From: Draconibacterium orientale
GTDB lineage: Bacteria; Bacteroidota; Bacteroidia; Bacteroidales; Prolixibacteraceae
Assembly: GCF_000626635.1 (NCBI RefSeq)
Contig: NZ_CP007451.1
Location: 3,640,501 to 3,704,500, forward strand
Reading direction: 5' to 3'
DNA: 64,000 nt
Every line of letters starts with the position of its first letter. The first letter of the stretch is position 1. Of this stretch, positions 1 to 7,426 are shown in pieces. A program made the translations under genes and the position numbers. The notes under the pieces were generated by a model that saw only the letters and a program-made list of their open reading frames with translations, made no database searches and was not told the DNA's origin.

Positions 1-888
1 TATCTCGGGAAAAATCCAATGGTACAGTATCCGCGTATTCCGGGGCACGAAATATCGGCGGTTATTGAAAAAACCGGAGATGAAGTGCCCGAAGGTTTTC
101 AGAAAGGACAAAATGTTACGGTAGTTCCTTACACCAATTGCGGACAATGCACTTCGTGTAAACAAAAACGTTTTAATGCCTGCCGTTATAACGAAACACT
201 GGGCGTTCAGCGCGATGGTGCAATGGCCGAATTTATTGCTGTGCCGTGGCAAAAAGTGTTAAAAGATGAGGCTTTAACGGAATTGCAGTTGGCATTGGTA
301 GAGCCGCTAACCGTTGGATTTCATGCTATCGATAATGGAAAAGTGACGGATATTGATACCGTGCTTGTTTTTGGTTGCGGAATGATTGGAAGTGGAGCAA
401 TTGTACGTGCCAAATTGCGCGGAGCTACAGTTATTGCTGTTGATATTGACGATGTGAAACTTAAGATAGCCGGGCAACTGGGAGCCGATTTCATTATTAA
501 TTCGAAAGAAAACGATTTACACCAGGAGTTGCAGGAAATTACAAACGGAGAGGGGCCAAATGTAGTAATTGAAGCAGCCGGAAATCCGGTTACATACCGC
601 GCAGCAATTGACGAAGTTGCTTTTGCAGGCCGCGTAGTTTGTATTGGTTATGCCGGTACCGAGGTAGCGTTTTCTACCAAACTTTGGGTGCAGAAAGAAC
701 TGGAAATTATGGGGTCGCGTAATGCAAATCCATCCGATTTTGAAGCCGTAATAAACTACCTGAAAAGCAGTCGGGTTGATGAAAGGATTTTGATTTCAAA
801 AACAGTAAGCCCTGAAGAAGCGCCGGCGGCAATGAAAGAATGGGCTGAAGCTCCCGGGAAAATTATGAAGATACTGGTTCAGTTTTAA
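1..888 (+). CDS. Zinc-dependent medium-chain alcohol dehydrogenase (5' end cut by window)
   Basis: Oxidoreductase of the medium-chain dehydrogenase family, probably acting on a sugar, sugar acid or polyol with NAD(P) in the cytoplasm. The reading frame is open from base 1, so the ATG at 19 is internal and roughly 45 N-terminal residues, including the catalytic-zinc cysteine region, lie outside the window. Visible are the GHE zinc-ligand motif, the four-cysteine structural zinc lobe (NCGQCTSCKQKRFNAC) and a Rossmann nucleotide-binding turn (VFGCGMIGSG) followed by an acidic residue (VDID), which favours NAD. The family contains threonine, sorbitol and galactonate-type dehydrogenases, and RspB-like proteins are closest by eye. 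The substrate cannot be assigned. The gene ends just before a decayed regulator on the opposite strand. Confidence 0.85.
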   Translation, partial: YLGKNPMVQYPRIPGHEISAVIEKTGDEVPEGFQKGQNVTVVPYTNCGQCTSCKQKRFNACRYNETLGVQRDGAMAEFIAVPWQKVLKDEALTELQLALVEPLTVGFHAIDNGKVTDIDTVLVFGCGMIGSGAIVRAKLRGATVIAVDIDDVKLKIAGQLGADFIINSKENDLHQELQEITNGEGPNVVIEAAGNPVTYRAAIDEVAFAGRVVCIGYAGTEVAFSTKLWVQKELEIMGSRNANPSDFEAVINYLKSSRVDERILISKTVSPEEAPAAMKEWAEAPGKIMKILVQF

Positions 889-907
889 ATGAATACCCTT
901 AGTCCTT

Positions 908-1200
908 TTATTTGCAGCTGTTGTTTCGGTAATTGTTTGGCGACTGCCCTTTAATTTTTTTGAAAGTGCGGTTGAAGTGGGGGACATCGTTAAACCCAGC
1001 GGCGAAACAAATATCGGAAATCGGTATGTTTGTTTCGCGCAACATCATACACGAACAATCTACACGGTACTCGTTCAGGTCGGTAAAAAAAAGTTTTGCC
1101 TTTTTCGCGTTTGTAAAATGAACAAAACGACGAGCGGTTCATTCCAATGTATTGCGCTACTTCGTCCAACGAAATACTGCGTTGGTAATTCGTGATCATG
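908..1200 (-). pseudogene. Decayed AraC-family regulator, C-terminal DNA-binding domain only
   Basis: Read on the minus strand, this stretch encodes an AraC helix-turn-helix domain in two frames. The first half reads ISLDEVAQYIGMNRSSFCSF; the second half reads NIPISDICFAAGFNDVPHF and ends PNNYRNNSCK then stop. The frames change at a run of eight A (plus-strand 1085-1092), so one base has been gained or lost. The N-terminal sensor half is missing: upstream sequence runs directly into the desaturase remnant on the other strand. An AraC protein without its first half and with a frameshift is unlikely to work. A sequencing error at the homopolymer could explain the frameshift but not the missing N-terminus. 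Confidence 0.7.
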
Positions 1201-2203
1201 GCCCTTTTATATCTGGTCCCTTTTATACTTATGATTTCGGGATTTGTATCGTCAATACCTCTGGTACTGATATGCTGGATTTTAATGGGACTGGGAATGT
1301 CGGGACTGGGAATGGTGACGATGCACGATGCCAATCATGGTTCTTTTTCCAAAAATCAAAAGGAGAACCGGTTTTTTGGCAATTCGTTATACCTGCTCGG
1401 TGGATTTCCGTCCAACTGACGCTATCAGCACAACACACTGCACCATGGTTTTACCAACATTGAAGGACATGACGAAGATATTGCACCTCCCGGAGTTTTT
1501 AAGATTTTCGCCTCACCGTCCCTTAAAAAAGATGCATCGTTATCAGCATATTTATGCCTGGTTCTTTTACTGCCTGATGACCATTTCGTGGATTATTGCA
1601 AAAGATTTTAAACGATTAAAAAAGTACAAAGAGATGGGCGCAAAATTAGGTGGAAAACGAAAATATAACCGATTGCTGGTTGATGTAATCATCTCAAAAG
1701 TTCTTTATTACGGAATATTTCTTATACTTCCATTATTTACAATTCCTGTTTCTTGGTACTGGATTGTTGGCGGATTTTTGCTGATGCATTTTACCAGCGG
1801 ACTGGTGTTAAGTACTATTTTCCAGACTGCCCATGTTGTTCCTACTTCGGAATATCCTGTTCCCGATGAGGAAGGTGAACTTAGCAATAACTAGACGATA
1901 CATCAGTTGTACACTACATGCGATTATTCACCTAAAAGCAGTATCTTTTCATGGTTGGTCGGGGGCCTGAATTACCCGGTGGAACATCATTTGTTTCCAT
2001 ACATCAGCCATGTATACTACAAAGATATTTCGAAAATTGTGCAGGCGAAAGCCAAAGAATACAACCTTCCGTATCACGTAAACAAAAGTTTTGCACAGGC
2101 GGTATGGCAACACATTAAAATGCTTAAGATGCTTGGGGAGTACAGTAGCTCAGTTAAACGAGCTGCCCAGCTTTCTAAAAGCCATAAAGTTGTGGCAGTT
2201 TAA
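1192..2203 (+). pseudogene. Broken fatty acid desaturase (linoleoyl-CoA/delta-6 type)
   Basis: Membrane fatty acid desaturase remnant. Joined across frames it shows the family's histidine boxes: HDANHG, HNTLHH and, near the end, YPVEHH, where the usual Gln of QxxHH is replaced. Several hydrophobic stretches match the transmembrane segments. Three lesions are visible. A TGA at 1417-1419 sits where a Trp is expected, in frame with the following RYQHNTLHHG. A frame change occurs at the T-run 1496-1500. A TAG at 1892-1894 sits in frame before TIHQL, again where a Trp is usual. The N-terminal portion before the first membrane segment is also missing, replaced by AraC remnant sequence. Two nonsense codons plus a frameshift make sequencing error unlikely. 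It would have introduced double bonds into acyl chains. Confidence 0.8.
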
Positions 2204-2325
2204 ACCAATAAACCCGATTAATATCAGTAAATTTAGAAGATGGAATATGGCAATATTAAAGGTTGATAACAAATTTTGGAATACAAGATTACATGGGCTA
2301 CTACTACTGAAACAAAATAAATTAG

Positions 2326-2886
2326 TTGAAACTCTACATCAAAAATATGGTTTGCATACGCTGCCAGATGGTAGTTAAAGCCGAATTGGAAAAAATTGGG
2401 CTACCATATACTTATGTGAAAATAGGCGAAGCTGACATTATAGGAAATGTGGAGAGTGAACAGCTAAAGCAATTGGGCCTGGCATTAAAAAAATCAGGGC
2501 TGATTTTAATGGATGATAAAAAAAGCATCCTGGTAGAGAAAGTAAAAAGCGCAATTATCGAGTTAGTGCATTACACCGAGGAACAGATTAAAGTCAACCT
2601 TTCTGATTACCTGAGCGAAAAACTTAATTACGATTACACTTACCTTGCCAATCTTTTTTCGGAAGTTAAAGGCATTACCATCGAAAAATTTTATCTGACC
2701 CATAAGATTGAAAAGGTGAAAGAACTTATTGTTTATGATGAACTAAATCTTACTGAAATAGCTTATAAAATGCATTACAGCAGCGTAGCTCACCTGTCAA
2801 ATCAATTCAAAAAATTTACAGGACTAACGCCTTCTCACTTTAAGAAATTAAAAAACAAAAGACGTGATACTCTGGAAGACGTTTGA
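2326..2886 (+). CDS. AraC-family transcriptional regulator
   Basis: DNA-binding regulator of 186 residues. The C-terminal half (about 85-180) is an AraC-type double helix-turn-helix: LTEIAYKMHYSSVAHLSNQFKKFTGLTPSHFKK is the second HTH and signature. The short N-terminus (MKLYIKNMVCIRCQMVVKAEL) carries a CxxC pair in a fold reminiscent of small metal- or thiol-binding domains seen in this Bacteroidota subgroup. The start chosen is TTG at 2326, because MKLYIKNMVC matches the usual beginning of this subgroup; the alternative ATG at 2347 would remove the first strand. The ligand and target genes are unknown. It sits alone between decayed genes. Confidence 0.8.
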   Translation: MKLYIKNMVCIRCQMVVKAELEKIGLPYTYVKIGEADIIGNVESEQLKQLGLALKKSGLILMDDKKSILVEKVKSAIIELVHYTEEQIKVNLSDYLSEKLNYDYTYLANLFSEVKGITIEKFYLTHKIEKVKELIVYDELNLTEIAYKMHYSSVAHLSNQFKKFTGLTPSHFKKLKNKRRDTLEDV

Positions 2887-2944
2887 ATAATTTTCGATAC
2901 AGGTAAAATTTTGTAACAAAGGAAATTAATTTGAAAGGGTGCTC

Positions 2945-3353
2945 ATGAATAACAAAGAGAAATATTATTTGCAGGAAATTTTTGAAAAATTTATTCAGCC
3001 TCATTTTTCAATCACCGATTTCATCATTTTTTTTTGAATGGGATCATATCTCCAGAAAATATTGTTTTGTAGTAACACCTATTCGAAACAAAAACAAATT
3101 CATTAATTTTTATTTACATAAACATGAAAAGATTGATGATTTTGAGATGATTGCTATTTACACCAGTGTTGGAGAATTCAATTCTCAGAATACACAAAAA
3201 CTACTCTTTTTATTAGCTCATGACGATTTACAACGGTTTAACCGGTTTTATCAGGAGTTTATTGATGATTTGAATGAAAAGAGCGTTAAAGAATCTCCTA
3301 TTGATTTTTATATTCCTTTTTTGTTGAACCTGAAAAAAAAGAATAAAATATAG
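2945..3353 (+). CDS. Hypothetical protein, possibly frameshifted
   Basis: No family recognised. An open frame from TTG at 2982 gives 123 residues, lacks a good start and ends in a lysine-rich tail. An ATG at 2945 in another frame, preceded by an AAAGGG stretch, encodes about 30 residues (MNNKEKYYLQEIFEKFIQPH) before stopping just after a run of nine T (3027-3035). Joining the two frames at this homopolymer gives one protein of about 135 residues, continuing EWDHISRKYCFVV. The sequence is aromatic-rich, soluble, without signal peptide. It may be a real gene with a slippery T-run, a recent pseudogene, or a sequencing artefact. Confidence 0.4.
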
Positions 3354-3603
3354 CCATATTCCTGAGGTGATTCAGGTGCAGGTTTCTGAACTTTTGTGTC
3401 TGGAGTTGTTGTTCAGTAATAGAAATTCTGAAAAGCTGATTATCAGATCTTTATTTTTCCGTCTTCAAAATAATTGGGTACTTATCTTTTCATCTTTAAG
3501 AACCTGGAACGGGTGACTGGATGTAAAATAAATGTGTGAATGATGTAACTTAAAATATGAATAGTATAACAGCTTACTGTTTGCCTTAAGGTACCTTTAA
3601 CAC

Positions 3604-3954
3604 ATGCAGGATACAGAGATCGGAAAATCGAAAAAACATATTTTAATTGAGCTTATTGATTACAGTTCTAATTCCGTTACAAGTAAAATCATTATTGGGA
3701 AAACAACGGGAAGTGTAAGTATTTTGGCATTTGATAGCAAAAAGATACTTCCTGAGACTGTTTCTGCATTTGACATGTTTGTCCAAATCATAGAGGGAGA
3801 TGCCGAGATACTAATCGATAAACATTCCATCCTGTTAAATACTGGGGAAATAATTATTGTACCTGCTCATACCTCTTACATTATTAAAGCAAACAAAAAA
3901 TTCAAAATGATTTCGACTGTAATTAAAAGCGGGTATGAAGAAAACACGCTATGA
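3604..3954 (+). CDS. Cupin-fold protein
   Basis: Single-domain cupin of 116 residues, cytoplasmic (no signal peptide). The central and C-terminal parts show the beta-barrel pattern: MFVQIIEGDAEILIDKHSILLNTGEIIIVPAHTSYII corresponds to cupin motif 1 through motif 2, with the typical turn G-E-x6-P. The histidine cluster of metal-dependent cupins is poor (only H in PAHTS is in place), so it may be a ligand-binding rather than an enzymatic cupin. A 22-base gap separates it from the small basic protein that follows. The role is unknown. Confidence 0.75.
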   Translation: MQDTEIGKSKKHILIELIDYSSNSVTSKIIIGKTTGSVSILAFDSKKILPETVSAFDMFVQIIEGDAEILIDKHSILLNTGEIIIVPAHTSYIIKANKKFKMISTVIKSGYEENTL

Positions 3955-3975
3955 TAATATTTCAAAAAAAACAAT

Positions 3976-4116
3976 ATGGTAAAAGCTAAAGAAGGAAAAG
4001 AGAGGAAAAACACTAAAAAGGTGGCCGTAAAAAGCCTGAAAGAAAAAAGAGCTGAAAAGGCTGCAAAAAAAAGCAGGAAAAAGAGCTTCAGGAGTAGTTT
4101 AGTTACTCCGTTATAA
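3976..4116 (+). CDS. Small lysine-rich protein (46 aa)
   Basis: Short open frame starting ATG at 3976 and ending TAA at 4116. The product, MVKAKEGKERKN... ending SSLVTPL, has about 40 percent Lys plus Arg, regularly spaced with Ala and Glu, which suggests a charged helix that could bind nucleic acid. It lies in the same direction and close spacing as the cupin upstream and the 62-aa protein and GT4 downstream. No known family is recognised. Codon use and gene packing support it, but homology could not be tested. Confidence 0.45.
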   Translation: MVKAKEGKERKNTKKVAVKSLKEKRAEKAAKKSRKKSFRSSLVTPL

Positions 4117-4160
4117 GCACTTCCAGTCAGAGATGATGGAAATAGAAAAAATCGTTTGTA

Positions 4161-4349
4161 ATGGAAAACAAATATAAAGAGGGCGAGATAGTATACGCCC
4201 AAATAGATCCGGGACTAAAGCTGGTAATCCGGCGTTATGTCGATCGAATTTATTATTGCAAAATTCAAGATGAGCCAAATCGAAAAGAGTTGGTGTATTT
4301 TGAACGGGAGATTCTGCCATTTATAAATAATACTGAAGTACATACATAA
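4161..4349 (+). CDS. Small conserved-looking protein upstream of GT4 (62 aa)
   Basis: Protein of 62 residues (MENKYKEGEIVYAQIDPGLK...), with alternating hydrophobic strands typical of a small beta-barrel: EGEIVYAQIDPGLKLVIRRYVDRIYYCKI. Its TAA stop abuts the ATG of the glycosyltransferase (TAAATG), so the two are almost certainly co-translated. There is no signal peptide. The function is unknown; a role as a small partner of the GT4 enzyme is only inferred from spacing. Confidence 0.65.
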   Translation: MENKYKEGEIVYAQIDPGLKLVIRRYVDRIYYCKIQDEPNRKELVYFEREILPFINNTEVHT

Positions 4350-6596
4350 ATGAAAATAGCATACATAGCCACTTATCCACCGCGGGAATGCGGAATTGGA
4401 ACGTTTACCAATAATTTGTTCAAATCGATGTTGACCAACAAAGCTCCGGAAGAACAAAACCATGAAGGTTTTGTGGTTGCATTAAATGATAACGATCTCA
4501 CCTATAAATATCCTGAAGAAGTAAAAGCCATCATCAGGCAAGACCATCAGGAAGATTATTTGGAAGCCGTAAAGTATATTAATCTGAGTGGTGCAGACGT
4601 TTGCATCCTCCAGCACGAATTTGGAATATTTGGCGGCCAAAATGGGGTTTATATTCTGCCCCTGCTTCATCGGCTGGAGATTCCTCTCATTGTAACGCTT
4701 CATACCATTCTCAAAGCACCTTCGTACAACGAAAAAGCGGTTTTGAAGGAAATCTGCAAAATGGCGCATAAAATTGTGGTAATGAGTCACAAAGCTGTTG
4801 ATTTTCTGGTCGGTATTTACGAGGTGCCCAAAGAAAAAATTGCACTGATTGAACATGGTGTTCCCGACATTCATTTTAGTTCTGAAAAATCGAAAAAAGA
4901 GTTTAAACTTGAAAACAGGAAAGTACTGCTTACCTTCGGTTTTATTGGGCGCAGCAAGGGCGTCGAAACAGTAATTAACGCATTGCCGGAAGTGGTTAAA
5001 AAGCACCCGGAAATTATTTATATCGTTTTAGGGAAAACCCATCCGAATGTACTTCGGCATTCCGGAGAAGAATACCGGATTTTCCTGCTTCGCCAGGTGA
5101 AAAAACTTCAGCTTGAAAATCATGTAACATTCCTGAATGAATTTATTGATGAACGAGAACTGTTCAAGTATTTATATGCCTGCGACATTTACATCACTCC
5201 TTATTTGAATGAAGCCCAGATTACCAGTGGAACACTTTCGTATGCTGTGGGAGTAGGTGCAGCTGTTCTGTCAACACCATACTGGCATGCTGCTGAAATG
5301 TTGGCGAATGGAAAAGGTAGGTTATTCGATTTTAATGATTCGGATGGCCTTGCGGAAATGTTAACGGAACTTCTCGAAAATCCGAAAGAACTCAGTGAAT
5401 TAAAAAATAAAGCCGGTGAATATGGGAAGAAAATTACCTGGCCAAAAACCGGCGAAAGGTATGTAGCACTTGCAGAAGAAGTAATGAAGGATGGGCATTC
5501 GGTTACTATTCAAAAAGAAACAGAACCCGATTTACTCATTCTTCCCCCATTCTCGCTCGCTCATATCAATCGCCTGACCGATGACACCGGTATTATTCAG
5601 CATGCCAAGTTTGGCATTCCCAATTTAAAAGAAGGTTATTGTCTGGATGATAACTCGCGCGCTTTATTGATGGTTTTAATGGCTTACAAACAAATGAAAA
5701 ATATGCGGGCATTGGAATTATCGCCCATTTATTTAAGCTACATCCATTATATGCAAAACGCAAACGGGACTTTCCGAAATTTTTTAAGTTTTAACCGGAA
5801 TTTCTTGGACGAAACCGGCTCAGAAGATTCATTTGGCAGAACAATCTGGGCGCTGGGATACTTACTGGGAAATGCTCCCAATGATGCGTACTACCAAACC
5901 GGCAAACTGGTATTTTTTAATGCATCAGCCAATTTTGAAAAATTGCAATCCATCCGTGGCATTGCCAATACAATGATCGGAATTAGTTATTACCTGAAAA
6001 GTAATCCGTCAGACGATTCCATGACCGAAAGATTGAGAAATCTCGCAAATGTGTTAATCAGGCATTATAAAGAAAACCAGACTGAAGATTGGAACTGGTT
6101 TGAAGCTTTACTGGCTTATGATAACGGCATTTTGCCCTTGTCGCTTTTACATGCTGCTCCGATACTGAATGATCCTAATATTACAGAAATAGCCATTGAA
6201 TCGATGAACTTCCTGACCAGTCATACGCTTAAGGATAACTACTTGTCGATTATTGGAAATGAAAAGTGGTACAAAAAAGAAGGGGAACGTTCTGTTTTTG
6301 CCCAGCAGCCTATTGATGCAATGGCGATGGTATTAATGTACCATCAGGCATATTTTGTTACAAAAGACAAAGATTATCTCAATAAACTTTACACTTCGTT
6401 TTTATGGTTTTTGGGTGAAAATGATTTGCGAATGAGTTTGTATGATTTTGAAACGAAAGGTTGTTGCGATGGTTTTGAAAGTTATGGGGTAAACCGGAAC
6501 CAAGGGGCAGAAAGTTCACTGGCTTATTTAATCTCGCATTTAACGGTTTTGCAGGCTTATGAAGAATTTCACCGTTCGGATTTAAAACTGGTATAA
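4350..6596 (+). CDS. GT4 glycosyltransferase with long C-terminal helical domain
   Basis: Cytoplasmic two-domain protein of 748 residues. Residues 1 to about 385 form a GT-B glycosyltransferase of family GT4, with N-terminal motif MKIAYIATYPPRECGIGTFT, the acceptor-side HEFGIFGGQNG, a nucleotide-sugar domain starting FGFIGRSKG, and the donor-binding loop NEAQITSGTLSYAVG near residue 285-300. Residues 400-748 are helix-rich and resemble an alpha/alpha barrel (repeated DDNSRALLMVLMAYKQ, GRTIWALGYLLGN, QQPIDAMAMVLM). This second half may be a glycosidase-like or substrate-binding module. The neighbouring minus-strand GH130 gene suggests mannosyl transfer to an intracellular glycan, but donor and acceptor are not determined by the sequence. 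Confidence 0.8.
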   Translation: MKIAYIATYPPRECGIGTFTNNLFKSMLTNKAPEEQNHEGFVVALNDNDLTYKYPEEVKAIIRQDHQEDYLEAVKYINLSGADVCILQHEFGIFGGQNGVYILPLLHRLEIPLIVTLHTILKAPSYNEKAVLKEICKMAHKIVVMSHKAVDFLVGIYEVPKEKIALIEHGVPDIHFSSEKSKKEFKLENRKVLLTFGFIGRSKGVETVINALPEVVKKHPEIIYIVLGKTHPNVLRHSGEEYRIFLLRQVKKLQLENHVTFLNEFIDERELFKYLYACDIYITPYLNEAQITSGTLSYAVGVGAAVLSTPYWHAAEMLANGKGRLFDFNDSDGLAEMLTELLENPKELSELKNKAGEYGKKITWPKTGERYVALAEEVMKDGHSVTIQKETEPDLLILPPFSLAHINRLTDDTGIIQHAKFGIPNLKEGYCLDDNSRALLMVLMAYKQMKNMRALELSPIYLSYIHYMQNANGTFRNFLSFNRNFLDETGSEDSFGRTIWALGYLLGNAPNDAYYQTGKLVFFNASANFEKLQSIRGIANTMIGISYYLKSNPSDDSMTERLRNLANVLIRHYKENQTEDWNWFEALLAYDNGILPLSLLHAAPILNDPNITEIAIESMNFLTSHTLKDNYLSIIGNEKWYKKEGERSVFAQQPIDAMAMVLMYHQAYFVTKDKDYLNKLYTSFLWFLGENDLRMSLYDFETKGCCDGFESYGVNRNQGAESSLAYLISHLTVLQAYEEFHRSDLKLV

Positions 6597-6618
6597 AAAA
6601 ATCCCGCGTTACGCGGGA
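6595..6618 (-). terminator. Intrinsic terminator between GT4 and cold-shock gene
   Basis: Seven-base-pair GC-rich stem TCCCGCG / CGCGGGA with a three-base loop (6602-6618). On the minus strand it is followed by six or more T, giving a strong rho-independent terminator for the cold-shock gene. On the plus strand the trailing T-stretch is weak, but it may also stop transcription from the GT4 gene. Confidence 0.8.
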
Positions 6619-6647
6619 CTAAATTTAAAATGCGAATATATTTTAAG

Positions 6648-6839
6648 CTATGATCGTTTAACATTAACGGCATTTAAACCTTTTTTCCCTTCTTCCAAAT
6701 CAAAAGATACTTTATCATTTTCCTGGATATTTTCTTTCAATCCTGAAGAGTTTACATAGTATTCTTTTGATGAATCGTCATCTTTAATGAATCCAAATCC
6801 TTTTAGATTATTGTAAAATTTTACTGTTCCTTTGTTCAT
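6648..6839 (-). CDS. Cold-shock domain protein (CspA family)
   Basis: RNA/ssDNA-binding protein of 63 residues, slightly short for the family (about 65-70). The sequence MNKGTVKFYNNLKGFGFIKDDD contains the RNP1-like KGFGFI motif; the RNP2 region, normally VFVH, is degenerate (EYYVNSSGL), lacking the usual His and Phe. NDKVSFDLEEGKKGLNAVNV completes the OB fold. It probably acts as an RNA chaperone under cold or general stress. It stands alone with its own terminator and is followed on the same strand by other small stress-type genes. Confidence 0.9.
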   Translation of the reverse strand: MNKGTVKFYNNLKGFGFIKDDDSSKEYYVNSSGLKENIQENDKVSFDLEEGKKGLNAVNVKRS

Positions 6840-6909
6840 TGTTTTAATTATTATATGTATGCGTGTTTTGCATATTTTTTATCGTTTGACTTCCCCTACG
6901 TAACAAATT

Positions 6910-7095
6910 TTAGAGCGATTCAATTTCATTAACAAGCTCAAGTTTCGTTTTACCTACTTTCGTAGAAATAATTTCTAACATATTATCTCTCGATATATGT
7001 CCCCAATTTACATCTACCTCAGTTAATTCAGGATATTTATTTCTAAGCTTATCCTTTATTATTCGCCATCCATTCATATCAAATTTTGCATCCAT
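6910..7095 (-). CDS. CsbD-like general stress protein
   Basis: Small soluble protein of 61 residues resembling CsbD-type stress proteins: MNGWRIIKDKLRNKYPELTEVDVNW...ISTKVGKTKLELVNEIESL matches the family pattern of a Trp-started helix, a Lys-rich helix, then a terminal helix with GKTKEE-like sequence. Members are induced by stress, and the molecular function of the family is not known. It lies between the cold-shock gene and a small membrane protein gene on the same strand, which together look like a stress-response group. Confidence 0.7.
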   Translation of the reverse strand: MDAKFDMNGWRIIKDKLRNKYPELTEVDVNWGHISRDNMLEIISTKVGKTKLELVNEIESL

Positions 7096-7098
7096 CTT

Positions 7099-7269
7099 TT
7101 ATAAATTCTTTTTCGATAATTTTTTAGAATAAAAAATTCGAAGCAGTATTATAATTGCGGCTATTGGGATAAGTAAATGAATAATTCGCGGAGGGGAATT
7201 AAAACCATAAACCATGACGCTCCATAAAATCAGAAGTAATGCTGCTATAATATATGTTAAATATTTCAT
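7099..7269 (-). CDS. Small two-helix membrane protein (lmo0937-like)
   Basis: Protein of 56 residues, starting MKYLTYIIAALLLILWSVMVYGF. It has two hydrophobic helices (about 3-22 and 29-45) separated by NSPPRIIH and ends in a Lys-rich cytoplasmic tail. The pattern (short first helix with LW, Gly/Phe turn, IHLLIPIAAIIILLRI) fits the small lmo0937-type membrane proteins common in Bacteroidota. It ends three bases from the CsbD-like gene start, so the two are likely co-transcribed. The function is unknown. Confidence 0.65.
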   Translation of the reverse strand: MKYLTYIIAALLLILWSVMVYGFNSPPRIIHLLIPIAAIIILLRIFYSKKLSKKNL

Positions 7270-7426
7270 GACATTAAAATTTTGAAATCCTTTTACAGAT
7301 AATATTTACATAAATATACAGGAAACGGCTCTAAAAAGTATTACACAATTAAGAACAAGAGTTACATGATTCACACATTATGAGGGTATTTTGGGGATGA
7401 TAACCAGGGAAATTTAACGGGCCTGT

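Noticed and set aside
990-1334. A 114-codon minus-strand open frame as an intact gene
   Set aside because: Only its middle resembles an AraC HTH; its start lies in the opposite-strand desaturase and its end is out of frame. It is part of a decayed gene.
4482-5006. A 174-codon minus-strand open frame inside the GT4 gene
   Set aside because: It has no recognisable domain and lies fully within a well-supported gene; long opposite-strand frames are common in this DNA.
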